This document shows positions 22,614 through 34,916 of a stretch of 64,000 nt of DNA, piece by piece. Position numbers and translations under genes: made by a program. The notes beneath the pieces were generated by a model. That model searched no databases. It was not told where the DNA came from and was given only the letters and a program-made list of their open reading frames with translations. Each line of letters opens with the position of its first letter. Position 1 is the first letter of the stretch. The DNA is from Aquarana catesbeiana (lineage: Eukaryota > Chordata > Amphibia > Anura > Ranidae), in the NCBI RefSeq assembly GCF_042186555.1, contig NC_133328.1:357180984-357244983 (forward strand), in the 5' to 3' direction.

Positions 22614-24197
22614 CAGTGCCCTGAAAAAGTATTCATACCCCTTGAAATGTTCCACATTTTGTCATGTTACAACCAAAAACGTAAAAGTATTTTATCAGAA
22701 TTTTATGTGATAGACCAACACATAATTGTGAAGTGGAAGGAAAATGAGAAATGGTTTTCAATTTTTTTTTTTTACAAATAAATATGTGAAAAGTGTGGTG
22801 TGCATTTGTATTCAGCCCCCCAGAGTCAATACTTATAGAACCACCTTCCGCTGTAATTACACCTTTTTGGGGATGTCTCTACCAGCTTTGCACATCTAGA
22901 GGGTAACATTTTTGTCCATTCTGCTATGCAAAATAGCTTCCAGATTGGATGAAGAGCGTCTGAACAGCAATATTCAAGTTTTGCCACAGATTCTCAATTG
23001 GATTTAAGTCTGGACTTTGACTGGGCCATTCTAACACAAGAATATGCTTTGATCTAAACTATTCCGTTGTAGCTCTGGCTGTATGTTTAGGGTCATTGTC
23101 CTGCTGGAAGGTGAACCTCCACCCTAGTCTCAAGTCTTTTGCAGATTCTAACAGATTTTCCTCTAATATTGCCTTGTATGTGGCTCTATTCATCTTCCCA
23201 TCAACTCTGACCAGCTTCCCTGTCCCTGCTAAAGAAAAGCAGCCCCACCACATGATCCTGCCACCACCATGTTTCACGGTGGGCATGATGTGTTCAAGCA
23301 GATGTGCACTGTTTGTTTTCCGCCACACATAGCAATTTGCTTTTAGGCCAAAAAGTTTGATTTTGGTCTCATCTGACTAGAACACGTTCTTCCACATGTT
23401 TGCTGTGCCCCCCATGGCTTCTAGGAAACTGCAAATGGGATTTCTTATGGCTCTCTTTCAACAATGGCTTTCTTCTTGCCACTCTTCCATAAAGACCAGA
23501 TTTGTGGAGTGCATAACTAATAGTTGTCCTGTGAACAGATTCTCCTACCTGAGCTGTGGATCTCTGCAGCTCCTCCAGAATTCCCATGGGCCTCTTGGCT
23601 GCTTCTCCGATTAATGCTCTCCCTGCCCAGCATATCAGTTTAGGTGGACGGCCATGTTTTGGTAGGTTTTCAGTTGTGCTATACTCTTTCCATTTTCAGA
23701 TGATGGATTGAACAGTAGTCCGTGAGATGTTCAAAGCTTGGGATATTTTTTTTTTTATAACCTAACCCTGCTTTAAACTTCTCCACAACTTTATCCCTGA
23801 CCTGTCTGGTGTGTTCCTTGGCCTTCATGATGCTGTTTGTTCACTAAGGTTCTCTAACAAACCTCTGAGGGCTTCACAGAACAGCTGTATTTATACTGAG
23901 ATTAAATTACACACAGGTGGACTCTATTTTCTAATTAGGTGATTTCTGAAGGCAATTGGTTTCATTAGATTTTAGTTAGGGGTATCAGAGTAAAGGGGGC
24001 TGAATACACGCCCCACTTTTCACATATTTGTAAAAAAAAAATTAAAAACCATTTATCATTTGCCTTTCATTTCACAATTATGTGCACTTTGTGTTGGTCT
24101 ATCACATAAAATCCCAATAAAATAAATGTACTTTTTGGTCGCAACATGACAAAATGTGGAAAATTTCAAGGGGTATGAATACCTTTTCAAGGCACTG
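22614..24197 (-). mobile_element. Tc1/mariner element, family A, complete ends
   Basis: Both ends read CAGTGCC(C/T)TGAAAA... inward, flanked by TA (22612-22613, 24198-24199). About 1.58 kb with a decayed transposase on the minus strand. Confidence 0.9.
22850..23828 (-). pseudogene. Tc1 family A transposase, inactivated
   Basis: ATG at 23828 begins a paired-like HTH (M-K-A-K-E-H-T-R-Q-V-R-D-K-V-V-E). A frameshift in the A-run near 23755 and a stop near 23705 follow. Later pieces: E-E-L-Q-R-S-T-A-Q-V-G (second HTH), S-D-E-T-K with the Trp before it turned into a stop, W-W-G-C-F-S, Q-D-N-D-P-K-H and N-P-I-E-N-L-W. All three DDE residues survive, but stops and frameshifts prevent translation. 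Typical Tc1 length is about 340 residues. Confidence 0.85.
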
Positions 24198-24199
24198 TA

Positions 24200-25075
24200 C
24201 TTGGAGCGACATAAGATGTTTCATACTTGGGAGTGAGACTTACCACCAAGATAGAACATCTCTATAGGCAAAATTTCCCTCCACTTTTAAAAAAATTAAC
24301 AGAGGATCTGAATCATTGGGCCCAATTGGAGCTCTCCTGGCTAGGAAGAGTCAATTCTGTCAAGATGACATTACTCCCTCGCGTTTTATACTTTTTTTAG
24401 AGCCTTATCCATTCCTGTAGTTAAAGCTCACCTACAACCCTTGCAATCCAAAATCATTAGCTTCATTTGGGGAGGAGCAAGACACCATCTATCCAAAGCA
24501 ACTCTCTTTAGAGCCCGAGACACGGGTGGAATGGGGGTTCCCAAATTACTCTGGTATTATCAGGAGGGCCAATAATCCCAACTCTTAGCAATCTATTCCC
24601 GAGTGGCACACCTTGACTGGATCCATAAGGAAAGACAGACAACCTCGAATCATACTCTCAATTACTTACTATGGTACCCCACTAAATTGCAATCCCCTAT
24701 TCTAGCCAAAACCCTATTACACTCCTTCACTCTTTGGGATTCACTTAGAGATCACCTACAACTAGTTTACCCATTAAGCCACTCTCACATATCTTTCATA
24801 ATCCCCTTTTTCCTCCTGGCCTAGATATATGGGCCTTCAAATGGTGGTTAGACAAAGGACTCTATAGAATTGATCACTTTTTTCTTCCTTCTTCTCCACT
24901 ATCCAAAGCCTATTCTGTTAGTAAACTACAGATGCCCAGTTCTTACACAAAATATAAACTAAACTAAAAAAACTAAACCCAACCCCCCCTATCTTTTCTG
25001 ACTATGAACAGTGGTGTGGTCAAGCTATGGAACAGAGAGGGGGCATTTTGATCTCTAGCCTCAACAACTTTAACC
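24200..25075 (+). pseudogene. L1-clade ORF2 fragment (thumb region)
   Basis: The decayed frame reads S-Y-L-G-V-R-L, L-S-W-L-G-R-V-N-S-V-K-M-T-L-L-P-R-V-L-Y, S-F-I-W-G-G and G-G-M-G-V-P-K. These are equivalent to Y-L-G-I-Q, S-W-F-G-R-S-A-L-L-K-M and G-G-I-G-L-P-D in the large L1. Frameshift near 24397; stop near 24573. It is another L1 subfamily. Confidence 0.75.
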
Positions 25076-25800
25076 ACTTTCATACCAGGCCTATTCTGGC
25101 ACTCCTCTCCTACATGTAAAAGTCATAATTTTTTTGCTAGAAAATTACTCAGAACCCCCAAACATTATATATGTTTTATAGCAGACGCCCTAGGGTATAA
25201 AATGGTGGTCGTTGCAACTTTTTATGTTGCACGGTATTTGCGCAACAATTTTTCAAACGTGTTATTTTTGAAAAAAAAAAACAACAGCTTCATGAATGAA
25301 AAAAATAACAAAACAGTAAAGTTAGCCCAATTTTTTTGTATAATGTGAAAGATGAAGTTACGCCGAGTAAATAAATACCCAACATGTCACGTTTTAAAAT
25401 TGCGCACACTCTAGTGCTAGAATAATTGCTCTCGCTCTAATGCACGCAGCAATACCTCACATGTGTGGTTTGAACGGCGTTTACAAATGTGGGCGGGACT
25501 TACGTGTGCGTTCATTTCTGTGCTTCTGTGGAAAGCATAAATAATAATAATTCACGATTCCATGCTTTCCAGCCGCGATCGCGGCTTTGTTTACAAGCAC
25601 GGCCCGGACGTGACGTCATAACCTTCGCACCCGGGCCTCTGACAGTCATAGAGATGACTGGTGACATTCTGGTCACCGGAAATCTCTATTATCGTCATTC
25701 GGTGGCGACCGATACTTTCCCTGGGTCCTCCGGAGAATCACCGGACGGCGGTGGGAGGGGGAGGGGGGGTGTCCCCTCCCGTCGCCTCTAAAAATGATTT
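25076..25800. repeat. Dispersed repeat R2, plus orientation
   Basis: Begins CCACTTTCATACCAGGCC. Includes ACCCAACATGTCACGTTTTAAAATTGCGC (25377-25405) and a GC-rich tail with CGATCGCGG. A segment near 38345-38385 is its reverse complement. No terminal inverted repeats established. Confidence 0.55.
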
Positions 25801-26660
25801 AGTGGCTGACAAATGACAGTCGGCAGCACCGGGTGTCAGAATACAATAGTGGTAGCAATAGATTCATCCATTTGAGCTTTTTAGCATGAGCAATCTGCTT
25901 GATTTATTTTGTTTGGTCCACATGCTGAACAACAGGAATCCATACGTGTATGGCCAACTTTAGTTTTCACATAGACCATTTTGAGGCTGTGGGTCCTAGA
26001 ACCAAGGCTCTGTGTAAAAACCTTCTCCTCATCCAAACTAACCACTATTTAAACTTTTTTTTGTTTTGTTTTGTTTTTTTATTTAAAAAAAAAAAAAAAA
26101 ACACAACAGTGCATGAAATATTGGACTGACCTGTTTGTGACATCTTTTCTATACTCAAGATTTCAATTCCTCAGATGAGTGGACAGCAGCCCAGTCATCG
26201 TGGCCATGCATATGACCAAAGTGAAAGAGTGCTTTCTAATGGCTTGATATTAGACAAGGGCGTGACCAGAAGACAGAGCAAACAGGTTAATGCGAGAAGC
26301 ACCTGTCTCTCCTACAGGACACTTTTTTTCTTGCTAAGGAATTCATAATTATTTTCTCTTTAACTGCTAACTTGCTAATTGTTAGGTAATTTATAGCTCA
26401 GTTGATCATTGACAATGTGCAGCGCTTCATGTCAGCGACAAGCTCGCCGGCAACGATGATCACTCTACACTGAACTCTAAGACTTAGCTACAAATCACTG
26501 AAGGATAGCAACTTGCAGCAATAAATGTTAATGAAACAAGGTAACACAAGTTTGACCTGTGGCTGCAAAAAAAAAAAATCACTTCTTAGTAGCACATCTC
26601 TAGCGACAACAGCAATTAGGTCACTAGCCAAAAATCGCTACTACAAAATTCTAAGTGTGA
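25801..26660. other. Intron sequence with simple T/A runs
   Basis: Contains T-rich then A-rich runs at 26057-26102. Nothing else recognised. Confidence 0.3.
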
Positions 26661-28797
26661 CATGACCCTAAATCGTCACAAACTACAAAGAAGAATTAAG
26701 AAAAAAAAATTGCATATGTATTTTTGTAAAGCAATATCACCAAAAGAAAGCCTTGTTTGTCATAAAGAAAACAATAAAGGAAATACTTTGTCATCTTGTG
26801 TAATGAACAAGTCACTCCTGAAAGAACAGGCCAGTAGCAGTAATGAAAACATTGTTTTGGTCCCTTGGGGAGTGTACAGGTGTGAGAGCTGAAGTGGTTA
26901 ATAGGTTACATTGCATTTAAATTACCCTGGTTGCCTGCACTGCCTCTATTAAATATTTATTACTACTGCCCGAAGGCTACTATATACCATGTAATCAGCA
27001 ATTAGGTAATATTGAAGGCAAATAATTGATCAATCGCTTTGATTTAGTACAAACTGACCAACAGGCTATTTTCCATCTGAATGCTGCAATTATTAGTTTT
27101 CATTTCCAAGCAGTGGTTTGCTGCAGCCAAAAAAAATATCTGCAGCCCCTGAACTGTAACCAGTAATTTAAGAAGCAGATGGACCATCACTAAAAAGCTA
27201 CAAACCAGTGATTCACTAGTATTTTCAGCTACAGATTAGCATTGCTTAGGAAGGATCATAGCCTCCCTGCTTCCATAGATCATTATGAACCTAGAACAAG
27301 AAAGCTTATTTAAAAAAACAAACAGCTTTTTTTTTTTAATATAAACTCCCACCATGCAAATTACATCCAACTCAGTACACCTCTGCTATGTTCAGAGCGA
27401 CAAAGATGCATTGTTAAGCATCTGTACGCACATAGGCAGCCAAGCATGACAATAAGACTACGTTAAGACTAGCAGGTTCCCCGCTGTACTTTATTGCTAG
27501 TTTGCCAACATTACGACAGATTCAATAGCAGACAATGAATCATTTTGAAGTCTGCATTCATCTTATTTAGAAATGTCATTTTAGACTTTCTAAATATCAG
27601 GCGAAACAAAATAGCACGCATAAAAAAGCAGCGAGAAGGATATGATGTTTGGACAAAACGTACGTTAGCAAAATATGAAGAGAAAATTAGATTCTGCTAA
27701 TATAATAACGTTTGGTTCATTAGGCTTTAATTATACTCTGCACGCAGCGCTGTAGTTGTCCATGTCTATTTGAGAAAGCAAGATTGTCATCTCGCCTAAA
27801 GCTATGTTAAAAGCAACAAACATATCTTGCAACACTACGCCAGAGTGTTTTTTTTTTATTATTATTTTAAAAGAAACCGACTAATACAATATGGAGATTT
27901 AACTGTATTTTCTTGCCCTTTTCATAATAACAGCTGGCCTTATGTATTGGAGGTTGGCAGCAAAAACAAACACAATGGCATGCTAATATTGAGGCCATTT
28001 GAGTCTATTACAGGTGGCTTCCATTTACCAAGTTCTGAATGACCCTCTCTCCACACACTATTACCTAAAGGAAGAATTACCCATAATGTGAAAAAACAGT
28101 CCTGCAGGGTATTGTGAGCAATACAATATGGCAGATATGTCTTTTAAATGGATGGTAAGTTACAGAACCGTGCAAGCACAGCCAGAACAAGCAAAATGAC
28201 CATTTCAAATTGAAAAGCAGGAGAGGACTGAAGAATGTTTCATACACTGAGGAGGCTTTATATTCAGAAACAGTGCACTGTAAACTGGAAAAAAAAAATA
28301 TCCTCTCAGTCAGCTGAATGTCACCTTTTTAATTCTTTATTCTGAAACAGACAAGAACAAATGGACTGTACCAAAAGAGTGGAGTGAGTTAATTTGCTAT
28401 TGACTTGCTTGCAGCGGCTGGAAAAAGGTGCTGATGTAATAAAATGCATATGTGTGTCCTGCCCATGAACTGCCTCAATATCTGAGATGAGGTAGAGTTG
28501 TGACCCTCTAATTCACCTGCAGCCTATGTATCCTGATGGGTTTTAGCACAGTCAACAACAGTGAGCTGGCAGGACATCAAAGGATAAAGCTGTAATGAAG
28601 GTGGTAGAGGCGCATTCTGCTACTTATTACAAAATCCATTCCTATTTCTTTAGTGCTCTCATATCAGGGGGACAGCAATAAAATGTGTACACAGAAAATT
28701 GCCCAAGTCCATGTTTAATCAATTAAATACCATGAGGCTGACAAAGACTTTCACTTGCTAGACTCTAGCAATAAAGGGGTTACACACGTTTCCTTAC
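26661..28797. other. Unique-looking intron sequence downstream of the exon
   Basis: No recognisable repeats over about 2 kb. Segments such as 26940-27120 and 27540-27840 have balanced, non-decayed composition without coding frames, as conserved noncoding elements often look. That reading is a guess from texture only. Confidence 0.3.
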
Positions 28798-28869
28798 CTC
28801 GGGCATCATTTCCTCAATGAAATGAATTGTGTAGTCAATGTTAAACCGGATTACTTTGCACAAGGGAAT
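28798..28869 (-). CDS. DROSHA: DROSHA internal exon (24 codons)
   Basis: The minus strand reads acceptor TTGCTTTTGCAG, 72 bp of open frame, then donor GAG|GTAAGG. The exon encodes I-P-L-C-K-V-I-R-F-N followed by I-D-Y-T-I-H-F-I-E-E and M-M-P-E. I recognise this from vertebrate DROSHA, in the central domain ahead of the tandem RNase III domains. It is phase 0 at both ends and continues in frame from the exon at 56735-56649. DROSHA cuts primary microRNA hairpins in the nucleus together with DGCR8. No disabling change. Identity rests on remembered family sequence, not a search. Confidence 0.85.
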
Positions 28870-30915
28870 CTGCAAAAGCAACAAGAACAGTAATCATTTT
28901 TAAGGGATAACGCAAGACTGCAGCATTTCTGAGAGCACTTAGCTCCAAACGAAGGCAGTGTATAAAACAAAGAGAGAAATAAGTAGTGGAGAATGAGAGA
29001 TGGACTTTCATCCGCCGCAAATTTTAGCCAACGTATCACTGCAGAACAATATCACCATCTAGTGGTTAAATGGGTTTAGCTCATTTAAGGAAATAATACA
29101 ACACAGAACTGGGTATTTTTTAATAAGCCAATAAAAAGCTACATAAAAAGTTCATTAATCACTACAAACCCAGAAAAAAATCATTTTTGCCTGTCCCAGA
29201 AAAAAAAAACTCTGTTAAGTTTATAATAAAAAAAATACATGTTTTATTTGGGAGTAGAATTTAGATTAAACATTTTCCCTTAAAGCCTGGGACCCTGCAT
29301 TCACCATATCAGGTCTCCCACAGTACACAGAACATGGAAATGCAATTATTTTAGTAAATATAAACTAATAATTTTTTTTTTTTTCATCAGCAGTACATAG
29401 CAGTCGTATGACTTCTATCAGTGTCTGGTTAAAGCTTGTAGGAGGAGTTCTGACCGTCCTATGAGGCTGCAAGACCCCTGACCCTCTGTCTGGACAGTGC
29501 TGATTGGCCCTGTGCTGATCACATGTGCCCTCTTAGTTTCCACAGTGAGTATAACAAGCATGCTTTACTGCATATACAGATTTGATTTGACTGTTGTGGG
29601 TTTAGTAACATTTTAAGACCCTATTAAAATCTGTGCATTTTAGGTGGGGTACATTAAAAAAAACCCTGCTTGCTGCATAGCACTGAACTTTTTGTTTGCA
29701 TCATGAGCATAAGATAATGTGTAATATCTGTAATCTATGTCAAATTTTTTCATTCAAGTATAATGCTAGAAAACAGCTCAAAAAGAATGGAGATTGGTAC
29801 TTGCTCACACATCCAATACTTCTGAATTCTAGCACTCTAGAACCTGCAAGACAACTAAAAGTTGTCAGGCAGAGGATAGCTGCAGCAAGTTCAGATAAAG
29901 TGCTGATTTCAATAAATATTTAGATTATTCCAGTAGCATAGCTATAAATTGTATGAATACACACAGCCGATACTGACAATCTGCAGAGTTAGGGTCTGTG
30001 CATTAAGTATAATATATGAATCTTGTGAGGAGCATGGACCCACTTCCCTTTGCATGCTAACACACTCTGATGCTGGGCTGACTTATGGATTGTATACCTT
30101 TCAGCCCATAACTACCATGGAAGTAAAAGCATGTATTTACACACGTTTTAGATATCAGGCACTGACAAGAAATACGATGAGTCTGCTACATCAATTTGCC
30201 CACATCAGGGACTGTAATATCATAAGGAAGCCAACACATTATTGCATGCCACTTAAAGCCAGAGATATCTCTGAGATATGTAGTACTAGGCAACATGGTT
30301 TAATATAAAATTAAATTAATAGAAAACTGTAGGATAAAATAGCAACAATAAAATACTTAAAAAGGGAGGACCCCCACTATGCAAACATCCAATAGGTATA
30401 TAGAAGGATTGAAAGAGTAAAACTAAAAAAAAAGGTGGACTTTGTGGGCATATCATGAGGTGATAATTCTAAAAAAAATGTATCTTTATTACAAAAAAAA
30501 TTTTAAATGACAAACAACAGACAACAACACCCTATTACTTGACATGGTCAACAGATACCCAAGAGAACAGACATGGAGGTATGGATCCTTTCACTAAGTA
30601 GATGCAAATAAGCAGTATGTTTATATATCAGGAGGTTAGAGCCATAAACTCCTCCATGCTTGCTTGTTGTTCTGCAAAACTTAGCAATAGTAAAGGAAAA
30701 AGAAAAACTAAAAAGAAAATAACTAACATCTCTATACTTACCTGCTCTGTGCAATGGAATTGCCAAAGTTCAGCTTTAACCTTTCTAGATGTTCCTTATA
30801 ACACAGTAAATCTTTGCATTTTGAGTTTGGGTCCACTGAAAGATCCTATTATCTGTACAAACTCTCCAATATTACATACATTTACTAGAGATGTATGCCT
30901 TGACCAGAAATCACT
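28870..30915. other. Intron sequence upstream of the exon
   Basis: Mostly AT-rich, with A-runs at 29199-29207 and T-runs at 29371-29384. A GC-balanced patch at about 29390-29540 might be an old repeat. No genes. Confidence 0.3.
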
Positions 30916-31231
30916 TTAAGGCCTCTTGCACACTTCACCTTGAAAAAGCTGATTACAGCATTTTACTGATCGAAGATGCAGTCCATTGTTTACAATGTGC
31001 CTGTACACACGTTGAGTAAAAAAAACCTGAAAAATCTGCATTCCTGGTCATTATTTTCCACCAGCATGAGTCCAAATGCTGACAAATACGCGCATAGGTG
31101 TAAAAATATTAATGGATTTTGCCTAGGAATGTATTGTAGGCGCAAATGCGCATACGCACAACAGAAACACTTGCAATTATGTCCAGAAATGCTGATGCTC
31201 AAACATAAGTACCGTGTGCAAGAGGCCTTAA
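30916..31231. mobile_element. Short TIR element with perfect TTAA ends
   Basis: TTAAGGCCTCTTGCACAC at the left and its exact reverse complement at the right. TTAA at both ends fits a piggyBac-like target duplication. About 316 bp, no coding. Confidence 0.82.
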
Positions 31232-31748
31232 GGTCTAAGGGAAGAAGGGGAGGAAAGGGATGTAAAAGGTAACGAAAAAGCAGAACAGCTTTATGCAACT
31301 GTCAATTTCTGTAGGAAGCAAACTTTACAAAATAGAAAATTAGGTTTGTGTTATAAAGAACATAGAATACCAATAAAAATTACTTAAAAAGGTGTCCTTT
31401 TATGAAACTGAGATCAGCGGAGATCCCGAGTCTCGCCGCTGAAATCAGGTCATTACCAGTGTATGAAACTGAGGTAACCAGCGGAGAACATGTTCTCCAC
31501 TGATTATCGCAGCACAGTGAGAATCTGTAACTGACTGTCACAGAAACGGCCAGTGTATGAAGGTGCGATCTCGGCACCTCACTGGCGATCTGTGACAGAA
31601 TTCTCATTTCCTGATTCACCATTTCAGAGGTGGAGAATCAGAGAGAGTCTTGACTTCCTTCTTTCACCCACGAGCAGCCATACAGTCAGAGCACATCTTC
31701 CCTACCATTACACACCCCAAAACCAGCAGGTTAGCAATCTATAGTGTG

Positions 31749-31818
<70 letters not shown>

Positions 31819-31852
31819 TAGAGATATATCTAGATAGATAGATATAGATATA
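31749..31852. repeat. (GATA)n microsatellite
   Basis: About 17 perfect tetramers, then a degenerate GATATA tail. Confidence 0.97.
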
Positions 31853-31891
31853 TTATATATTTTTTTTTTTTATTGACATGTTCACGTCTCT

Positions 31892-32242
31892 GGCTGGGTT
31901 CACACTTGTGCGATGCGGGAACCAACGCGATCCCTGTGCGGGTTTCCACATCGCACCTGCATTGACATCTGCGCACCGCTGCGGCTGTCAATGTAAAGTT
32001 AATGACACCCCCAGATCATTTCAAAGATCACAGTGTGAACTATGAAATGGTGCAGGAATCGGATCGCATCGGTGTGAACACCCGTGCGATCAGTTTCCTG
32101 TGCGGCTCACCTAAAGGGTCCCATTTTGGTGCAAATGCAATATGATTTAAATTGATATCGCACAAACATTGCATGTGATATGCACATTGCACAGCAATGC
32201 GTCACATGCAATTTCTGTTATTGCACAATTGTGATGCCAGCC
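31892..32242. mobile_element. Short TIR element, GGCTGGGTTCACAC type, TCT duplication
   Basis: Left end GGCTGGGTTCACACTTGTGC; right end (inverted) GGCTGGCATCACAATTGTGC. TCT at 31889-31891 and 32243-32245. The interior has repeated TGCGAT/ATCGCA boxes. Confidence 0.75.
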
Positions 32243-32261
32243 TCTTTCTCTCTCTTATTTA

Positions 32262-33811
32262 CAGTACCTCACAAAAGTGGGTACACCCTTCACATTTTTG
32301 TAAATATATATATTTTCATGTGACAACACTGAAAAAATTACACTTTGCTATAATGTAAAATAGTTAGTGTACAGCTTGTATAACAGTGTAAATTTGCTGT
32401 CCCCTCAAAATAACTCAACACAAAGCCTTAATGTCAAAACCGCTGGCAACAAAAGTGAGTACAACCCTGCATGAAAATGTTCAACTTGGGCACAATTAGC
32501 CATTTTCCTTCCCCGGTGACATGTGACTTGTTAGTGTTACAAGGTCTCAGGTGTGAACTGGGGTCAGGTGTGTTAAATTTTGATGTTATCGCTCTCACTC
32601 TCTCATACTGGTCACTGGAAGTTCAACATGGCACCTCATGGCAACAAACTCTCTGAGGATGTGAGAAAAAGGAATTGCTCTACATAAAGATGGCCTAGGC
32701 TATAAGAAGATTTCCAACACCCGTAAACTCAGCTGCAGCACGGTGGCCAAGACCATACAGCAGTTTAACAGGACGGGTTTCAGTCAGAGCAGGCCTCGAT
32801 ATGGTTGACCAAAGAAGTTGAGTGCACATGCTCAGCGTCATATCCTGAGGTTGTCTTTGGAAAATAGACGTATGAGTGCTGCCAGCATTGCTGCAAAGGT
32901 TGAAGGGGTGGGGGGTCAGCCTATCAGTGCTCAGAACATACGCTGCACACTGCATCAAATTGGTCTGCATTGCTGTCGTCCCAGAAGGAAGCCTTAAAGA
33001 TGATGCACAATAAAGACCATAAACAGTTTGCTGAAGACAAGCAGACTAAGAAGGTGGATTGTCCTGTGGTCTAATGAGACCAAGATAAACTTATTTGGTT
33101 CAGATGGTGTCAAGTGTGTTTGGCGGCAAACAGGTGAGGCGTACAAAGACAAGTGTGTCTTGCCTACAGTCAATTATGGTGGTGGGAGTGTCATGGTCTG
33201 GGGCTTTGAGAGTGCTACCAGCACTGGGGAGCTACAGTTCATTGAGACAACCATGAATGCCAACATGTACAGTGACATGATCCCCTCCATTCAGAGACTG
33301 GGCCGCAGGGCAGTATTCCAACATGATAACGACCCCAAACACTCCTCCAACACGACCACTGTCTTGCTAAAGAAGCTGAGGGTAAAGGTCATTGACTGGC
33401 CAAGCATGTCTCCAGACCTAAAACCTATTGAACATCTGTGGGATATCCTCAAACGGAAGGTGGAGGAGCGCAAGGTCTCTAACATTGACCAGCTCCGTGA
33501 TGTCGTCATGGATGAGTGGAAGGGGACTCCTGTGGAAACCTGTGAAGCTCTGGTAAACTCCATGCCCAAGAGGGTTAAGGCAGTGCTGGAAAATAATGGT
33601 AGCCACACAAAATATTGACACTTTGGGCCCAATTTGGACATTTTCAATTAGAGGTCTACTCACTTTTGTTTTCAGCGGTTTAGACAACAACGGCTGTGTG
33701 TTGAGGTATTTTGAGGGAACAGCAAATTTTTACTGTTATACAAGCTGTACACTCACTAGTTTACATTGTAGCATGTCATTTATTCAGTGTTGTCACATGA
33801 AAAGATATGAT
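32262..33811 (+). mobile_element. Tc1/mariner element, family B, copy 1, right end missing
   Basis: Left end CAGTACCTCACAAAAGTG after TA (32260-32261). The right arm matches other family B copies up to CACATGAAAAGATA near 33809, then gives way to AT-rich DNA; the last ~50 bp of the terminal repeat are absent. Confidence 0.88.
32628..33618 (+). pseudogene. Tc1 family B transposase, copy 1, catalytic Asp replaced
   Basis: ATG at 32628 (M-A-P-H-G-N-K-L-S-E-D-V-R-K) starts the HTH region. An early frameshift and an in-frame stop near 32806 follow. The last 196 codons (33028-33618) are open and hold the DDE core: L-W-S-N-E-T where the family has W-S-D-E-T, so the first catalytic Asp is Asn; Q-H-D-N-D-P-K-H for the second; K-P-I-E-H-L-W for the Glu. 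The C-terminus reaches the family's usual end. Cut-and-paste activity is excluded by the Asp change alone. Confidence 0.88.
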
Positions 33812-34310
33812 TAATTATTAATCATTATTAATTCATTATTATTATTATTTAATAATTATTTATTATTTAATAATTAAGCTATATATATATATAATGTGAT
33901 TTTTATATATATTTTAATTTATTAGTAAATAAAATTTTGTAAATCCTGATATATAGTTTTACCCATGGCATGTTCTGTTACAGTTATACGGGTGTTTATC
34001 TTATGAAATATATTTTCTTTTAATTCATTAAATATTTATACTTGTATACGTTATTAAAATGATTTTTTAATGACTATAAATGTATTTTGCATTTATATGA
34101 ATGGTGTATCGCTGCATTACATATGTGGATTACATTAATTTACTATACACCATTCACATTTAAATAAGCACATGTATGATCTTTAAATATTGATAAAAAC
34201 AATGTTTTTTATAATTAGGTTAATGCATATTGTGTAGGGAGAATTTAACTTATTTTATTAATATGTTGGGGAATAATGTGTGCTGATTCGTGTTCAACTT
34301 TTTGTATTTT
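33812..34310. other. Very AT-rich stretch
   Basis: TTATTATTATTTAATAATTA-type sequence with a short TA run at 33880-33890. No features. Confidence 0.5.
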
Positions 34311-34525
34311 ACACTTCCTCATACTGTAATCCCGCTACATCACGCGAGATTACAGTGAGAGGAGCCGTTCTCAGGAGTTCCCGGCGTTTGTAGATCGCTT
34401 CTCAACTCAACATGAGAAGCGAGCTACAGACCATCATAAACAGGCACTCAGAGGAGAGCGATCTCCTCTGAGAATGCCTGAGAACTGAATAGCGGTATTT
34501 TACCGCAGTTTCATAAAAGGACACC

Positions 34526-34835
34526 AAAGTAATGCCAAGTGATGTCACAGGTCAACTTCACAGTTTACAGGCACGCTGTGAATTTTACATTGCAAAAGCC
34601 AGTTATTCGAAATGTAAAGTAGAACAAAAATATGTACATCCGACTCAACCTCTCAAACTAGGGGTAAATCAATGCAAATTTTCTTAAAGGGGCTAGTCTA
34701 GTCACAAATATTACATCTGGCCAGTAGGTTTCAGTGAATATAACACTGGCTCACAAACTAACGTAGCATGTCTCATATGATGGGGAGACACTCAGATGTC
34801 TAACAAAACAAAACCACGCCATTTTTTTTTTTGTT
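34526..34835. other. Intron sequence without recognised feature
   Basis: Nothing identified beyond a T-run near 34820. Confidence 0.3.
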
Positions 34836-34916
34836 TTTTAAATGGCGTGGGGTCCCACACAAAATCCATACCAGACCCTTAACCGAGCATGCAGCCCGAG
34901 AGGTCAGAAAAGGGAG

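Larger units (their letters stand above)
31391..34525. mobile_element. 3.1 kb interval with perfect 20 bp inverted ends
   Basis: GGTGTCCTTTTATGAAACTG at 31391-31410 and its exact complement at 34506-34525. Inner flanks (31411-31620, 34320-34500) are GC-richer and share motifs such as GCGATCTC. The core has been filled by a GATA array, a TIR element and a Tc1. The original element was probably under 1.5 kb. Superfamily unknown. Confidence 0.68.

Noticed and set aside
25489..25791. 100-codon frame with Gly/Arg-rich end
   Set aside because: Falls in the GC-rich tail of repeat R2; no recognisable domain.
26662..26892. 76-codon frame in unique intron
   Set aside because: Lys/Asn-rich AT-driven frame without splice sites or family resemblance.
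1..28797. Next downstream DROSHA exon
   Set aside because: I looked for the following coding segment with splice sites on the minus strand and did not find it; it probably lies beyond base 1.
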